This document shows, piece after piece, positions 53,357 to 62,760 of a stretch of 64,000 bases of DNA. The position numbers and the translations under genes were made by a program. Origin of the DNA: Alistipes dispar. Lineage in GTDB: Bacteria; Bacteroidota; Bacteroidia; Bacteroidales; Rikenellaceae. Position 1 is the stretch's first letter. Every line of letters begins with the position of its first letter. The stretch spans positions 2,034,001-2,098,000 of the forward strand of contig NZ_AP019736.1 of the NCBI RefSeq assembly GCF_006542685.1. Direction: 5' to 3'. The notes under the pieces were generated by a model. The model did no database searches, was not told the DNA's origin, and saw only the letters and a list, made by a program, of their open reading frames with translations.

Positions 53357-54700
53357 TCAGAGCAGGGCGCCGGGCATGTAGTTGGCCGGGTCCTTCGTGT
53401 CCGTGAGCGCGCCCATCCGGTAGGTTCCGAACGACTGCTTGAGCCAGGTCTTGCGGAAGGTCTTGCCCGTGAGGTAGTCGCAGAGCTTCTGTCCGCAGCC
53501 GTTGTCGAGCAGGGTCTGGGAATTTCCCACCGGATCGTAGTCCGTGTTGTAGCGGAGCAGTTTGGTCGTGCCGTTGGGATTTTCCAGGATGTCGAACGTG
53601 AAGACCGCCTGATAGAGGCCGAACTCCACCTCCATGTCGATATAGGGCCGGCCTTCGAGCTCGCCGAAGCGCATGTAGATATCGCCCAGCGTCATGCGGA
53701 ACACGGTGGAGATCTCCTTGCCGAAATTGACGAGCTGCTGCGCGATCTCGCACGACGTGTCGCCGCCGTACATGGACAGACGCACGGCCAGCGCGGAGTA
53801 TTTGTAGCCGCTGCCGGCGCCCAGCATCGCGTCGAGCCCGATGATGGCCTCGTCCTGCCGCTGCACGGGAATCTGCTGCGAGGAGACGGCCGTGTAGCTT
53901 TGCGTGGCGTCGTTCCAGAGGAATCCCGAGATGATCGACCCCTGCATGACGAGCGGCTCCTGCAGTACGATGTTGTGTTTCAGATCGACATAGGACGACG
54001 CGGTGGCCGAGATCACCGTGTTGGTGCCCTGCACGTAGCTCAGCGTGACGGAACGCAGGTCGAAATCCACGGCGACCTTCCCGCTGCTCAGCGCGACGTA
54101 GCAGTAGCCGTCGCGGTTGATGAATTGCTGGAGGTCCTCCTGCACCTGCATCAGCGCCCCCTGCTGCACGAGGTTCTTCTCTTCGGCCGAGGCTCTCGTC
54201 AGCGTGGCCTCGACGCGGTTGCGGCGGCCGAGCAGCGAGAAGGTGTCGCCGTCGAACGAGGCGATTTCGAACTCGAAGTCGGTTTCGAGGCCCTGGTTGT
54301 CCTCCGCGCTGCCGCCGCTGATGTCGGAGTTCGGGTCGTTGATGATGGCCAGGTAGCTGTACGTGTCGAAGATCAGCGTCGGACGCTGCAACCCCTGGAT
54401 GCGGTAGCTGCTTTCGTCGGGCGTGGTCCGGAAGTCGGGGTACATCAGGTTGTCGGTGTACATCGTCACGCGATTGTCGTCGGTGAAATCCATCCAGAAC
54501 CGGTAGATGCCCTTCGATGTGGGAATGTTGGCGATCCAGCCGTTTTCGGCCGCGGAGAGCTCCCCGTAGTAGGAGGAGATGGCCTCGTCGAGGCGCTGGT
54601 CCACGTCGCCCATCGTCGTTTCGTAGTCGTTGTCGTTGCAGGCGGTCGCAGCCAGCAGCACGACCGGGAGCAGGAATATGCGATAGAGGTGTTTTTTCAT
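53357..54700 (-). CDS. DUF4302 lipoprotein
   Basis: 447 aa, lipobox AATAC (C21) then NDNDYETT. VDQRLDEAISSYYGELSAAENGW and GIYRFWMDFTDDNRVTMYTD match DUF4302, a family that co-occurs with SusCD and the zinc metallohydrolase lipoprotein. Likely exposed on the surface and part of the SusCD complex. Function unknown. Confidence 0.85.
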   Translation of the reverse strand: MKKHLYRIFLLPVVLLAATACNDNDYETTMGDVDQRLDEAISSYYGELSAAENGWIANIPTSKGIYRFWMDFTDDNRVTMYTDNLMYPDFRTTPDESSYRIQGLQRPTLIFDTYSYLAIINDPNSDISGGSAEDNQGLETDFEFEIASFDGDTFSLLGRRNRVEATLTRASAEEKNLVQQGALMQVQEDLQQFINRDGYCYVALSSGKVAVDFDLRSVTLSYVQGTNTVISATASSYVDLKHNIVLQEPLVMQGSIISGFLWNDATQSYTAVSSQQIPVQRQDEAIIGLDAMLGAGSGYKYSALAVRLSMYGGDTSCEIAQQLVNFGKEISTVFRMTLGDIYMRFGELEGRPYIDMEVEFGLYQAVFTFDILENPNGTTKLLRYNTDYDPVGNSQTLLDNGCGQKLCDYLTGKTFRKTWLKQSFGTYRMGALTDTKDPANYMPGALL

Positions 54701-54720
54701 CTTTCTGCCGTGTTATAGGG

Positions 54721-55623
54721 TTATTGATTGTCCGCGACCACCTGGGCGATGGCCTCCTGTACGCAGGTCACCAGTCCTTTTTCGCCCGCCGTGTCGTAGA
54801 ACTCGATGCCCCAGGTGTTTTTCAGGTAGTCGATCACGATCTGCTCCTTCTGCTGCAACAGGGCCGCGCCGGTCGTCCCGGCCTCGGTCAGCACCGTCTC
54901 TTCGTACCATTCGCGGCCGTAGACCATGATCATCGAGATCATCTCCACGAAATCCTCGTCCTTGCCCGACATGGCGTAGGGGGTGATGAAGCCCAGTTGG
55001 CGCGCCTCCGAATCCGAGACGCTCGTCCATCCCGAGGGAAGGTAGTTGCCGGCGCTGATCTTTTCGTAGTTCTTGTCGAAGAGCACCGTCTGGTGCAGAA
55101 TGTGCGCGAACTCGTGCTCGATGGTGTGGAGGAATTCCTTGACGTTCGCGGCATCCGATGGGTCGAACCCGTTCACGTTGAGCAGCAGAATCTTGCGGCC
55201 GCCTTCGGCCTGTCCGAGCTTGATGGCTCCGAATTCGTACTCGGGACTGCCGACCAGCACGACCTTCTTGGGCGTGATCTCCTTGACGAAGTCGAGTCCG
55301 GCCGTCTGCTCGTAGGGCGAGAACCAGACGTCGTACATCACCTGCATGAACGGGATGACCAGCTCCTCATCGACGGGCACTAACTGCTTGTCGATCGAAG
55401 GCATCATGTCCGTGGCGTCCCACTTGTATTCGACGTCGATGTTGAACGGCACGACGTAGTTTTCGTAGAGCCACCGGTCGGTCTCCGTCTGGACGGTCTC
55501 TTCGCCGCCCAGGCCGGGAATGTCGGCGTTGGGGTCGATGGGGTCCTCCTCGTTGCAGGCCGTGAAGGCTGCTCCGGCCAGGAGCGCGAAGAGGCAGAAT
55601 TGGATATGACGTAGTGTTTTCAT
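54721..55623 (-). CDS. Substrate-import-associated zinc metallohydrolase lipoprotein
   Basis: 300 aa, lipobox AAFTAC (C23) then NEEDPIDP. The zinc motif HEFAH (H170, E171, H174) is within FLHTIEHEFAHILHQ. The context after SusD fits the family of HExxH lipoproteins tied to TonB import. Probably a surface peptidase that trims the SusCD substrate. Third gene of the operon. Confidence 0.88.
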   Translation of the reverse strand: MKTLRHIQFCLFALLAGAAFTACNEEDPIDPNADIPGLGGEETVQTETDRWLYENYVVPFNIDVEYKWDATDMMPSIDKQLVPVDEELVIPFMQVMYDVWFSPYEQTAGLDFVKEITPKKVVLVGSPEYEFGAIKLGQAEGGRKILLLNVNGFDPSDAANVKEFLHTIEHEFAHILHQTVLFDKNYEKISAGNYLPSGWTSVSDSEARQLGFITPYAMSGKDEDFVEMISMIMVYGREWYEETVLTEAGTTGAALLQQKEQIVIDYLKNTWGIEFYDTAGEKGLVTCVQEAIAQVVADNQ

Positions 55624-55642
55624 CGTATTTTCAGCTTTTGAA

Positions 55643-57328
55643 TTACCACGGATAGGGGATGTTTACCATGTCGTTGAGTTGAATGCCCGAGGCGGTCGCG
55701 ATCTGCGGGATTTGCAGGATGCGGCGGTCGTCGTCGGGCGTGAGGGTGCTGGTGGCGCCGTCGATGGTCGTGTGCGTCACGGGAATGTTCCAGCGCAGCA
55801 CGTCCCAGTAGCGTATGCCTTCGTAGAGGAACTCGATGCGGCGGAAGTCCAGTACGGTCAGGATGAGCGCCTTCTGCACGTTGCCCTCGTCGCCCGCCTT
55901 GAAACGGCCGGCGTTGTAGGCGCTGTTGATGAAGTGGTCCGGAGCATTGAGCTGGGCCGTGTAGTAGTCGGTCAGCTTGTCCTTGTAGAGGGTGTTCGGT
56001 CCGTAGGCGTAATCGTCTATGCGGCAGGCGGCGAACATGTTCAGATCGTCCAGCGCGCCGTCGTAGTTGCCCAGCATGGCGTAGGCTTCGGCGCGGGCGA
56101 GCAGCACCTCCTCCAGCCGCAGCAGCGCGCACTTCGAGTAGGGCACTCCGGTCTGCGCCACGGGATTGTCGATCTTGAAGTCCTCGTAGAACTTCGGCAG
56201 CCAGTAGGTGCGTCCGCCGTTCCACTGGTAGGCTACGTTCTGGAAGATCCACGGGTCGCCCGTGACGTTCTCGGTCAGCAGCGTCACCATGGCCGTGCGC
56301 TCCATCGCGTGACGGACGTAGGCCGTTCCGACCATCTCCCGGTAGGCCAGCGTCACGCACTCGGTGAGGAGCAGGTTGGCGTTGGCGCTGGCGCTGGTGA
56401 AGTCCGTGCCCATCTGGTCGGGATTGCCGCTCTTGATATAGGTGCGCCAGTCGTGGAGGTTGCTCCGCATGAACTGGTCGGCCGCGTCGTTCGGGTCCAC
56501 GCCCTGTGCCGGCGACCCGTCGGCGTTCAGTACGGGCGTGTCGTCGGTGTAGGAGAGCGCGAAGTGCTGTGTCGGCGTGGGCAGCAGCATGTTGGCGTAA
56601 CGGATCACGTCGTTGTAGTTGCGCGAGAAGAGAGCGATGCGGGCGCCGAGCGCTGCGGCGGCATCCCGCGTGAAGTGGAATTTGGGCTGGTCGTAGTCGC
56701 TGCTGCCGCCTACGAGCTGCATTCCCTCCTCGAGGTCCTTCAGGACGTGTTCGAGCGTCTGGGCGGCCGTTTCGCGGTCGTAATGCTTGATGACGACCGT
56801 CTCCGGTTCGGTTACATAGGGGATGCCCGGATTGGCCGCGAGGTTGTTCGTGTCGAAAAAGTCGGCGAAGAGGGTCAGCAGGCAGAAGTGCGCGTAGGCG
56901 CGGGCCAGCAGCGCTTCGCCCTTCTGCAAGGAGGCCGCACCGGGATCGGGCAGTTGTTCGATGGCTTCGAGCGCGTGGTTGGCCACGGCGATGGCGTTGT
57001 AGGCCGAGGTCCAGTACTGCTCGTTGGTGTCGTTGCCCGATTCCGAGCGGGTGAACTCGTCCCAGAGGAAGGCGCTCACGACGTTGTCGAACGCCGCGTC
57101 GGGCTGCATTCCCTGGAAGGTGCTGCCGAAATCGGTGTATCCGTCGCAGCGGTGCTCGATGAGTGTCATGTAGGTTCGGTCGGGGTAGGCCGTGGCGAGC
57201 AGTTGGCTGATCTTTTTCGGCGTGTCGATGGTGGTGCGGTTGTCGGGCACGGTGTCCAGGAACTCGCTGCATCCCGCCGACAGCGCCAGGCCCAGCGTTA
57301 CGAGGAATATTTCGATGATTCTTTTCAT
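55643..57328 (-). CDS. SusD/RagB-family nutrient-binding lipoprotein
   Basis: 561 aa, lipobox ALSAGC (C20) then SEFLDTVPD, the usual SusD start. Tetratricopeptide-like helices (LLARAYAHFCLLTLFADFFD, LLARAEAYAMLGNYDGALDD) and the RRIEFLYEGIRYWDVLRW C-terminal signature are clear. It caps the SusC barrel and binds substrate. The substrate is not known; operon context points to peptide rather than glycan (inference). Confidence 0.96.
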   Translation of the reverse strand: MKRIIEIFLVTLGLALSAGCSEFLDTVPDNRTTIDTPKKISQLLATAYPDRTYMTLIEHRCDGYTDFGSTFQGMQPDAAFDNVVSAFLWDEFTRSESGNDTNEQYWTSAYNAIAVANHALEAIEQLPDPGAASLQKGEALLARAYAHFCLLTLFADFFDTNNLAANPGIPYVTEPETVVIKHYDRETAAQTLEHVLKDLEEGMQLVGGSSDYDQPKFHFTRDAAAALGARIALFSRNYNDVIRYANMLLPTPTQHFALSYTDDTPVLNADGSPAQGVDPNDAADQFMRSNLHDWRTYIKSGNPDQMGTDFTSASANANLLLTECVTLAYREMVGTAYVRHAMERTAMVTLLTENVTGDPWIFQNVAYQWNGGRTYWLPKFYEDFKIDNPVAQTGVPYSKCALLRLEEVLLARAEAYAMLGNYDGALDDLNMFAACRIDDYAYGPNTLYKDKLTDYYTAQLNAPDHFINSAYNAGRFKAGDEGNVQKALILTVLDFRRIEFLYEGIRYWDVLRWNIPVTHTTIDGATSTLTPDDDRRILQIPQIATASGIQLNDMVNIPYPW

Positions 57329-57348
57329 GATTGCTTGCGTACTTTATG

Positions 57349-60300
57349 TTAGAAACCTAAATCGAGCGAGAGCACGAACTGCGTCTGGACGGGCATGGCC
57401 ACGCCGCCCGTGTTGAAGAACTCGGGGTCCTGACCGTTGAGGGCCTTGTCCGAGTACATCAGCCAGAGGTCCTTGGCTGTCAGCCGCACGGCGGCGCGCT
57501 TGAACACGCGGCTCTTGCGGACGAGCGCCGAGGGCAGCTCGTAGTTGATCGAGAGCGATTTGAGGCGGATGAAGTCTCCCTTGGCCACGCGCGCCGACGA
57601 GTAGTTATAGTTGTTGTACGGGTAGGCGCTCGAGAGGTAGAGCTTCTGCATGAGGTTGTCGGCGATGGCCGGGATGTCGGTGCGCTGCTCGTCGCCGCTC
57701 ATGATCCAGCGGTCCTTGAACTCGTTCGGGAGAGCCGTGATGTCGCTGTAGCTGGAGCTGAACACCGGGTTGAGCCGGATGACGTTGCCCGCCTGGAACG
57801 TGAAGAAGAGGTTCATCGAAAGACTCTTCCAGCGCAGCGTGGTGTTCAGTCCGCCCGTGTATTTGGGGTCGATCTGCCCCTCGTACTTCAGGAAGTCGGT
57901 CTCGATGCCCTGCATGTAGCAGTCGTATCCGATCTCGCCCTTCTCGTTGTAGAACATGGGGATGCCCGTCTCGGGATTCAGTCCCGCGAAGGGAATCGAG
58001 AAGAGGCTGTTCACCGGGTAGTTGTTCTTGTTGCCTCCTTCCTGGCGGACGAGCTCGAACACCTCCGGACTGTTCTTGGCGTTGCGGATGATGTTCTTCG
58101 AATAGCCGAAGGTGAAGTGCGCCGACCAGGTCCAGTCCTTGGTGCTTATCATCTTGCCGCCGAGCGTGATGTCCACGCCCTGCGAGTCGAGATCGGCGTA
58201 ATTCGCGTTCTTCCACATGAAACCGCCGATACCCGCCACCTTGATCTGCGAGATCAGGTCGAAACCCTGCCGGTTGAAGTAATCCACGTTGAAGTCGAGC
58301 CGTCCGCCGAACAGCGTCAGGTCGAAGCCCACGTTGAGCTGGTAGTTCTTCTCCCACGTCAGCTCGGTGTTCTGCAAGTCGGCCAGCGTGATGCCCACCT
58401 CGGCGTTTCCGGGCCGGTAGAGCTCCTGGTTGTAGTAGAGCGCCATGGCGTTCGAGGCCGAAGGCGGGATGTTGGCCGTCAGTCCGTAGCTGGCGCGCAG
58501 GCTCATGAAATCGACGATGCGCGAGGCGTTCTCCATGAAGGCTTCGTTGGAGATGATCCACTTCCCGGCGAAGGTCCATGTGGGCAGCCACCGCTTCGCG
58601 GCGCCGCGTCCTAACTGGTTCGAACCGTCGTAACGCGCCGAGGCCGAGATCGAGTAGCGGCGGTCGAACGTGTAGTCGGCGTTGGCGTAGAAGGCCGCAT
58701 TGCGCTCGTAGGTGTCCTCCATCATGTAGTAGGGCGACTGCCGGTAAACGAGCATCTCCATCAGTTTGGGATCGAGCGACACCACGCCGCCGCCGTCGTA
58801 CTGGTAGCCGTATCCGGTCGTGGAATTGACGCGCCGGTCGGTGGAGCGGATTTCCATGCCGCCCAGCACGCTCAGCTCGTGCGTGCGGTCCGTATCCCAA
58901 ACCTTTGTGTAGCTGAGCGAGTTGCGGACGACGTAGTTGAGCATCTTGTTGGTGGCCGTGTTGTAGAAGCCGCCGTAGGGGAGCACGACGACCGGTTCGG
59001 CCGAGAGGTCGTTCGGGTCGCGGTAGAGGAACGGGTTGAGGCTGCGGATGGTCGAGTTGCCCGCCGCGCGGTAGGCGTTGGCGGCGTTGGCGTGCTCGGT
59101 GATTTCATGCTCCTGCGTGGTCTGCACGTAGCGCAGCGCCCCGGTGAAGTTGTAGCGCAGTCCCGGGACGATCGTGTAGTTCAGCTCGCCCTGCAACTTC
59201 ACGTCGGCCACCGTCAGGTGGAGCTGGTTGTTGCGCAGCTCCGAGAGGATGTTGAACGGGGCGTAGTTCATCGTGATGTACTCCAGGTTGCCCTCGTCGT
59301 CGTAGGGGCGCAGGGCGCGGCTGGTGTTGAGCGCGTAGCTGAAGGGGTTGATGTCGAAGTCGCGCGAGAAGCTGCCCGTCACCACGTCGGACTGGCGGGT
59401 GAACGAACCGGGGGCGTCCTGCTGGCGCAGCGATCCCACGACCTGAACCGACGTGCGGATTTTGCTGCTGACGTCGAAATCGTTGCGGAAATTGACCGTG
59501 TAGCGGTTCACCTTGTCCGCGATGCTCCAGCCGTTGTCGCCCAGGAAGCCGATCGAGGCGTAGGTGCGCGACTTCTCGGAGCCGGACGAGATGCTGAGCG
59601 AGTGCTCGTGCATGAGGTTGTAGGTGAACAGCTTGTCGAACCAGTCGGTGTTGGCCCTGGCGTACTTCATCAGGAAGTCGTGGCGCGCCTGCCGCGTGTT
59701 CTCCAGCCCGAATTTGCCGCTGCTGGCGTTGTAGGCGTTGATCTGGTTGTACATGATGCCGTAAACGCCCGAGTTCGCGGAGTTCACGATGTCGGGTCCG
59801 AGCAGCCCCTTGCGCTCCATTTCGGAGAAGACCGACATCTGGTCGTAGGAGTTCATGATGTTGTACTGCGAATAACGGGGCTTGGTCCGCAGCGTGAAGT
59901 TGCCGTTGTAGGTGATGATCGGGGCTCCCTGTTTTCCCCGCTTGGTGGTGATGACGATCACGCCGTTCATGGCGCGGGCGCCGTAGAGCGCCGTTGCGGC
60001 GGCGTCCTTCAGGATGTCGAAGGTCTCGATGTCCGAAGCGTTGATGCCCGCCACCGAGGAGCCGAGCAGCGTGGTGGGGTCGCCGCTCGAAAGCTGGTCG
60101 TTGGAGATGTCCACGACGTCCTCGAGCACCATGCCGTCCACTACCCACAGCGGCTTGTTGTCGCCGTTGATCGACGTGACGCCGCGGATGCGGACTTTGG
60201 GGGCCGCGCCGAACGTTCCCGAGACGTTCTGCACCGAGACGCCCGCCACCTTGCCTTCGAGCATGCGGCTCACGTCCGTCACGCCGGCCATGTTCAGGTC

Positions 60301-60681
60301 CTCGGTCTTGAGTTTGACGGACGATCCGGTGAAGGTTTGCTTCTTGATGTCCTGGAATCCGGTCACGACGACCGCGTCCATTTTGAGGGAGGATTTCTGA
60401 AGGGAGACGTCGATGTGCCGGCGCCCCTTGATCTCCACCTCCTGCGTGTCGTAGCCCACGTAGCTGACCACCAGCGTCGTCGCGCCTGCGGGCAGGGCGA
60501 GTGCGAATTTGCCTTGTGCGTCGGTCGCTATGCCGACGGTCGTGCCCTTGACGGCCACGCTCACGAAATCCAGCGGTTTGCCGTTCTCGGCATCCCTGAC
60601 TACGCCGGAGAGTCTTGTCTGGGCGACGGCTGCTGCGAAGCCCGCACAAAAAAACAGAAACAGGAGTAGTGTTTTTTTCAT
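57349..60681 (-). CDS. SusC/RagA-family TonB-linked outer-membrane protein
   Basis: 1110 aa from the ATG at 60681. Signal peptide, carboxypeptidase regulatory-like domain (about 24-105), the DAVVVTGFQDIKKQTFTGS TonB-box/plug junction, plug with APKVRIRGVTSINGDN and ALYGARAMNGVIVITTKRG, then a 22-strand barrel ending in QFVLSLDLGF. There is no STN domain, so it does not signal to an anti-sigma factor in the FecR manner. Longer frame upstream overlaps the leader terminator and is not coding. Confidence 0.96.
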   Translation of the reverse strand: MKKTLLLFLFFCAGFAAAVAQTRLSGVVRDAENGKPLDFVSVAVKGTTVGIATDAQGKFALALPAGATTLVVSYVGYDTQEVEIKGRRHIDVSLQKSSLKMDAVVVTGFQDIKKQTFTGSSVKLKTEDLNMAGVTDVSRMLEGKVAGVSVQNVSGTFGAAPKVRIRGVTSINGDNKPLWVVDGMVLEDVVDISNDQLSSGDPTTLLGSSVAGINASDIETFDILKDAAATALYGARAMNGVIVITTKRGKQGAPIITYNGNFTLRTKPRYSQYNIMNSYDQMSVFSEMERKGLLGPDIVNSANSGVYGIMYNQINAYNASSGKFGLENTRQARHDFLMKYARANTDWFDKLFTYNLMHEHSLSISSGSEKSRTYASIGFLGDNGWSIADKVNRYTVNFRNDFDVSSKIRTSVQVVGSLRQQDAPGSFTRQSDVVTGSFSRDFDINPFSYALNTSRALRPYDDEGNLEYITMNYAPFNILSELRNNQLHLTVADVKLQGELNYTIVPGLRYNFTGALRYVQTTQEHEITEHANAANAYRAAGNSTIRSLNPFLYRDPNDLSAEPVVVLPYGGFYNTATNKMLNYVVRNSLSYTKVWDTDRTHELSVLGGMEIRSTDRRVNSTTGYGYQYDGGGVVSLDPKLMEMLVYRQSPYYMMEDTYERNAAFYANADYTFDRRYSISASARYDGSNQLGRGAAKRWLPTWTFAGKWIISNEAFMENASRIVDFMSLRASYGLTANIPPSASNAMALYYNQELYRPGNAEVGITLADLQNTELTWEKNYQLNVGFDLTLFGGRLDFNVDYFNRQGFDLISQIKVAGIGGFMWKNANYADLDSQGVDITLGGKMISTKDWTWSAHFTFGYSKNIIRNAKNSPEVFELVRQEGGNKNNYPVNSLFSIPFAGLNPETGIPMFYNEKGEIGYDCYMQGIETDFLKYEGQIDPKYTGGLNTTLRWKSLSMNLFFTFQAGNVIRLNPVFSSSYSDITALPNEFKDRWIMSGDEQRTDIPAIADNLMQKLYLSSAYPYNNYNYSSARVAKGDFIRLKSLSINYELPSALVRKSRVFKRAAVRLTAKDLWLMYSDKALNGQDPEFFNTGGVAMPVQTQFVLSLDLGF

Positions 60682-60749
60682 TTCATAATGTGTTGGGTTA
60701 ATAATTGATGAGGGTAGGGAGTTCGCGGTTTTCAGGGGCCCGGGCGCAC

Positions 60750-60782
60750 AAAAAAGCCTGACATCCGGAGCGGATGCCAGAC
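60750..60782 (-). terminator. Terminator inside the susC leader
   Basis: 12-bp stem GTCTGGCATCCG/CGGATGTCAGGC (G-T wobbles allowed) around CTC, followed by six T on the minus strand, 69 nt before the susC start. Upstream of it the strand can fold further (GCGTTCC/GGAACGC at 60884-60906 and CTCCG/CGGAG long-range). So it either ends a small leader RNA or is an attenuator of susC. Confidence 0.8.
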
Positions 60783-61140
60783 TTGACGGTATGATACGGG
60801 CGCAACGAAGGCTGCCTCCGAGTCCTTCTGGGGCACGGGGATCAGCGTCCATACATTGTTAAGCGTCTGATAGAAAATGCGTTCCGTGGATATGGAACGC
60901 CGGAGAACCTTACCGGAGTCCGTGTTTGAAAGTTCCCCCCCCCTTCTCGGTCCGGCGGCTTCCGCAGCGGCTCCCGCCGGGCGGGTGGTCCGTCCGGTGA
61001 GGCAGGGGATTATCGGCTGGCGTCGTGACATGCGTTCGGGTTTGCGGGTGCGTTTCGGGGGAGGTTCGGTAGGCGTATGTTACGGTTTGGTATTGTTTTC
61101 GGTGCGAAAAGCGTCGGGTTGTAATCCGTATTTCGTTTCT
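60783..61140 (-). other. Leader/intergenic region of susC
   Basis: About 360 nt without a recognisable gene. It has a hairpin (60884-60906) and a run of nine C (60935-60943; G on the transcribed minus strand). A minus-strand frame here reads QTLNNVWTLIPVPQ with normal codon use but has no start codon near, so it is not called. Confidence 0.5.
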
Positions 61141-61320
61141 AAGTTGCGGTTATTAGTCTATTCTTGTTAAAAATACGACGATCTGAAATTTTGCATTGAA
61201 TTAACTGGATGCAAGATATAAAAGATTTTTCGAAATTCATAATATTTTTTAATTTTTTAGCAGAAAAACGGATGGCTCTGTTTCCTATGTGATTCCGGAT
61301 TGTAAGCGGAAACCCTGCGC
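61141..61320. other. AT-rich island
   Basis: A 180-nt stretch much richer in A+T than its surroundings, with TTTTTTAATTTTTTAG. A minus-strand TATATCTTG resembles a -7 box. This may be the susC promoter region; no gene found. Confidence 0.45.
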
Positions 61321-61331
61321 AGGAGGGTGCA

Positions 61332-61370
61332 GGACCGTGAAACGGGGCATTTCCCTCCCGTTTCACGGCC
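61332..61370 (-). terminator. Hairpin after trpB2
   Basis: About 14-bp stem GGCCGTGAAACGGG with complement, 10 nt past the minus-strand stop. T-run is poor (TCCTGC). Confidence 0.6.
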
Positions 61371-61379
61371 TTTCCCCTG

Positions 61380-62732
61380 TCAGGCGATCCGGTCCAGCGA
61401 ACGGCGTATCTCCGCATCGGTCGGGGTATAGTCCTTCAGCGCACCGGAGAGGTATTGTTCGTAGGCATAGAGGTCGATCACGCCGTTGCCCGAGAGGTTG
61501 AAGAGGATGGTCTTCTCGCGCCCCTCCTCCCGGGCTTGCAGGGCCTCGCGGACGGCGGCGGCGATGGCGTGCGTCGATTCCGGCGCGGGGATGATGCCTT
61601 CGGTCTTGGCGAACAGGATGCCGGCGCCGAGCGTCTCGGTCTGCGGAATGGCGCAGGCTTCGACGAACCCGTCCTTGAGCAACTGGCTGACGATGGCTCC
61701 CGCACCGTGGTAGCGCAGTCCGCCGGCGTGGATGTCCGAAGGCTGGAAGTCGTGCCCCAGCGTGTACATCGGGATCAGGGGGGTATATCCCGCCACGTCG
61801 CCGAAGTCGTACCGGAAGGCTCCCCGCGTGAGTTTCGGGCAACTGGCGGGTTCGACGGCCACGACGCGGACCGGGTTGCCGCCGGTCAGCCTCTTTCTCA
61901 GAAACGGGAAGGCCAGCCCTGCGAAGTTGCTGCCGCCGCCGAAGCAGCCGATCACCACGTCCGGCTCGGCATCGGCCATCTCCATCTGCGCGACGGCTTC
62001 CTGTCCGATGACGGTCTGGTGCAGCAGTACGTGGTTCAGTACGCTGCCCAGGCAGTAGCGCGTGTCTTCGGGGTGTTGCAGCGCCATCTCCACGGCCTCC
62101 GAGATCGCCAGTCCGAGGCTGCCCGAGCAGGCCGGGTCCTTCGCCAGCGCGGCGCGGCCCGAGGCGGTGCGGTCCGAGGGCGAGGGGAAGCACTGCGCGC
62201 CCCAGGTCTGCATCATCAGCCGCCGGTAGGGTTTCTGGTCGTAGCTCACGCGGACCATGTAAACCTCGACGTCGATGCCGAAGTGCCGTCCCGCGAAGGC
62301 GATGGCCGAACCCCATTGTCCGGCGCCCGTCTCGGTCGTGAGGCGGCGGATGCCCTGCTTGTAGTTGTAGTAGGCCTGCGGTACGGCCGTGTTGGGCTTG
62401 TGCGAGCCGGCGGGCGAGACGCTCTCGTTCTTGAAGTAGATTTTCGCCGGCGTGTCGAGCGCCTTCTCCAGTCCGGTGGCGCGTACCAGCGGCGTCGGCC
62501 TCCAGATGCGGTAGATCTCCTGTACCTCCTCGGGAATGTCGATGAACCGTTCGACGGACATTTCCTGTTCGATCAGCTCCTCGGCGAAAACGGCCGACAG
62601 TTGCTCCCGGGTGACGGGTTCCCGGGTGACGGGGTGCAGCGGCGGCAGCGGCCGGTTGGGCATGTCGGCTACGATGTTGTACCATTGGGCGGGCATCTGA
62701 CGCTCGGTCAGGCAGAATTTCTTCGTTTTCAT
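61380..62732 (-). CDS. trpB: TrpB2-type tryptophan synthase beta subunit
   Basis: 450 aa, the size of the TrpB2 class. PLP lysine K112 in PAGSHKPNTAV, the glycine-rich phosphate loop GCFGGGSNFAG, and ETGAGQWGSA fit. It makes tryptophan from indole and serine. TrpB2 proteins often act without TrpA, and no trpA is near. The transcript begins with a Trp leader peptide and attenuator, which ties the gene to tryptophan supply. Confidence 0.93.
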   Translation of the reverse strand: MKTKKFCLTERQMPAQWYNIVADMPNRPLPPLHPVTREPVTREQLSAVFAEELIEQEMSVERFIDIPEEVQEIYRIWRPTPLVRATGLEKALDTPAKIYFKNESVSPAGSHKPNTAVPQAYYNYKQGIRRLTTETGAGQWGSAIAFAGRHFGIDVEVYMVRVSYDQKPYRRLMMQTWGAQCFPSPSDRTASGRAALAKDPACSGSLGLAISEAVEMALQHPEDTRYCLGSVLNHVLLHQTVIGQEAVAQMEMADAEPDVVIGCFGGGSNFAGLAFPFLRKRLTGGNPVRVVAVEPASCPKLTRGAFRYDFGDVAGYTPLIPMYTLGHDFQPSDIHAGGLRYHGAGAIVSQLLKDGFVEACAIPQTETLGAGILFAKTEGIIPAPESTHAIAAAVREALQAREEGREKTILFNLSGNGVIDLYAYEQYLSGALKDYTPTDAEIRRSLDRIA

Positions 62733-62760
62733 TTATCGTGGATTTTTAAGGGTTTTGTGC

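Noticed and set aside
60732..61031. Minus-strand 99-codon frame over the susC leader
   Set aside because: Overlaps terminator and homopolymer; only a part looks coding-like and there is no start near it.
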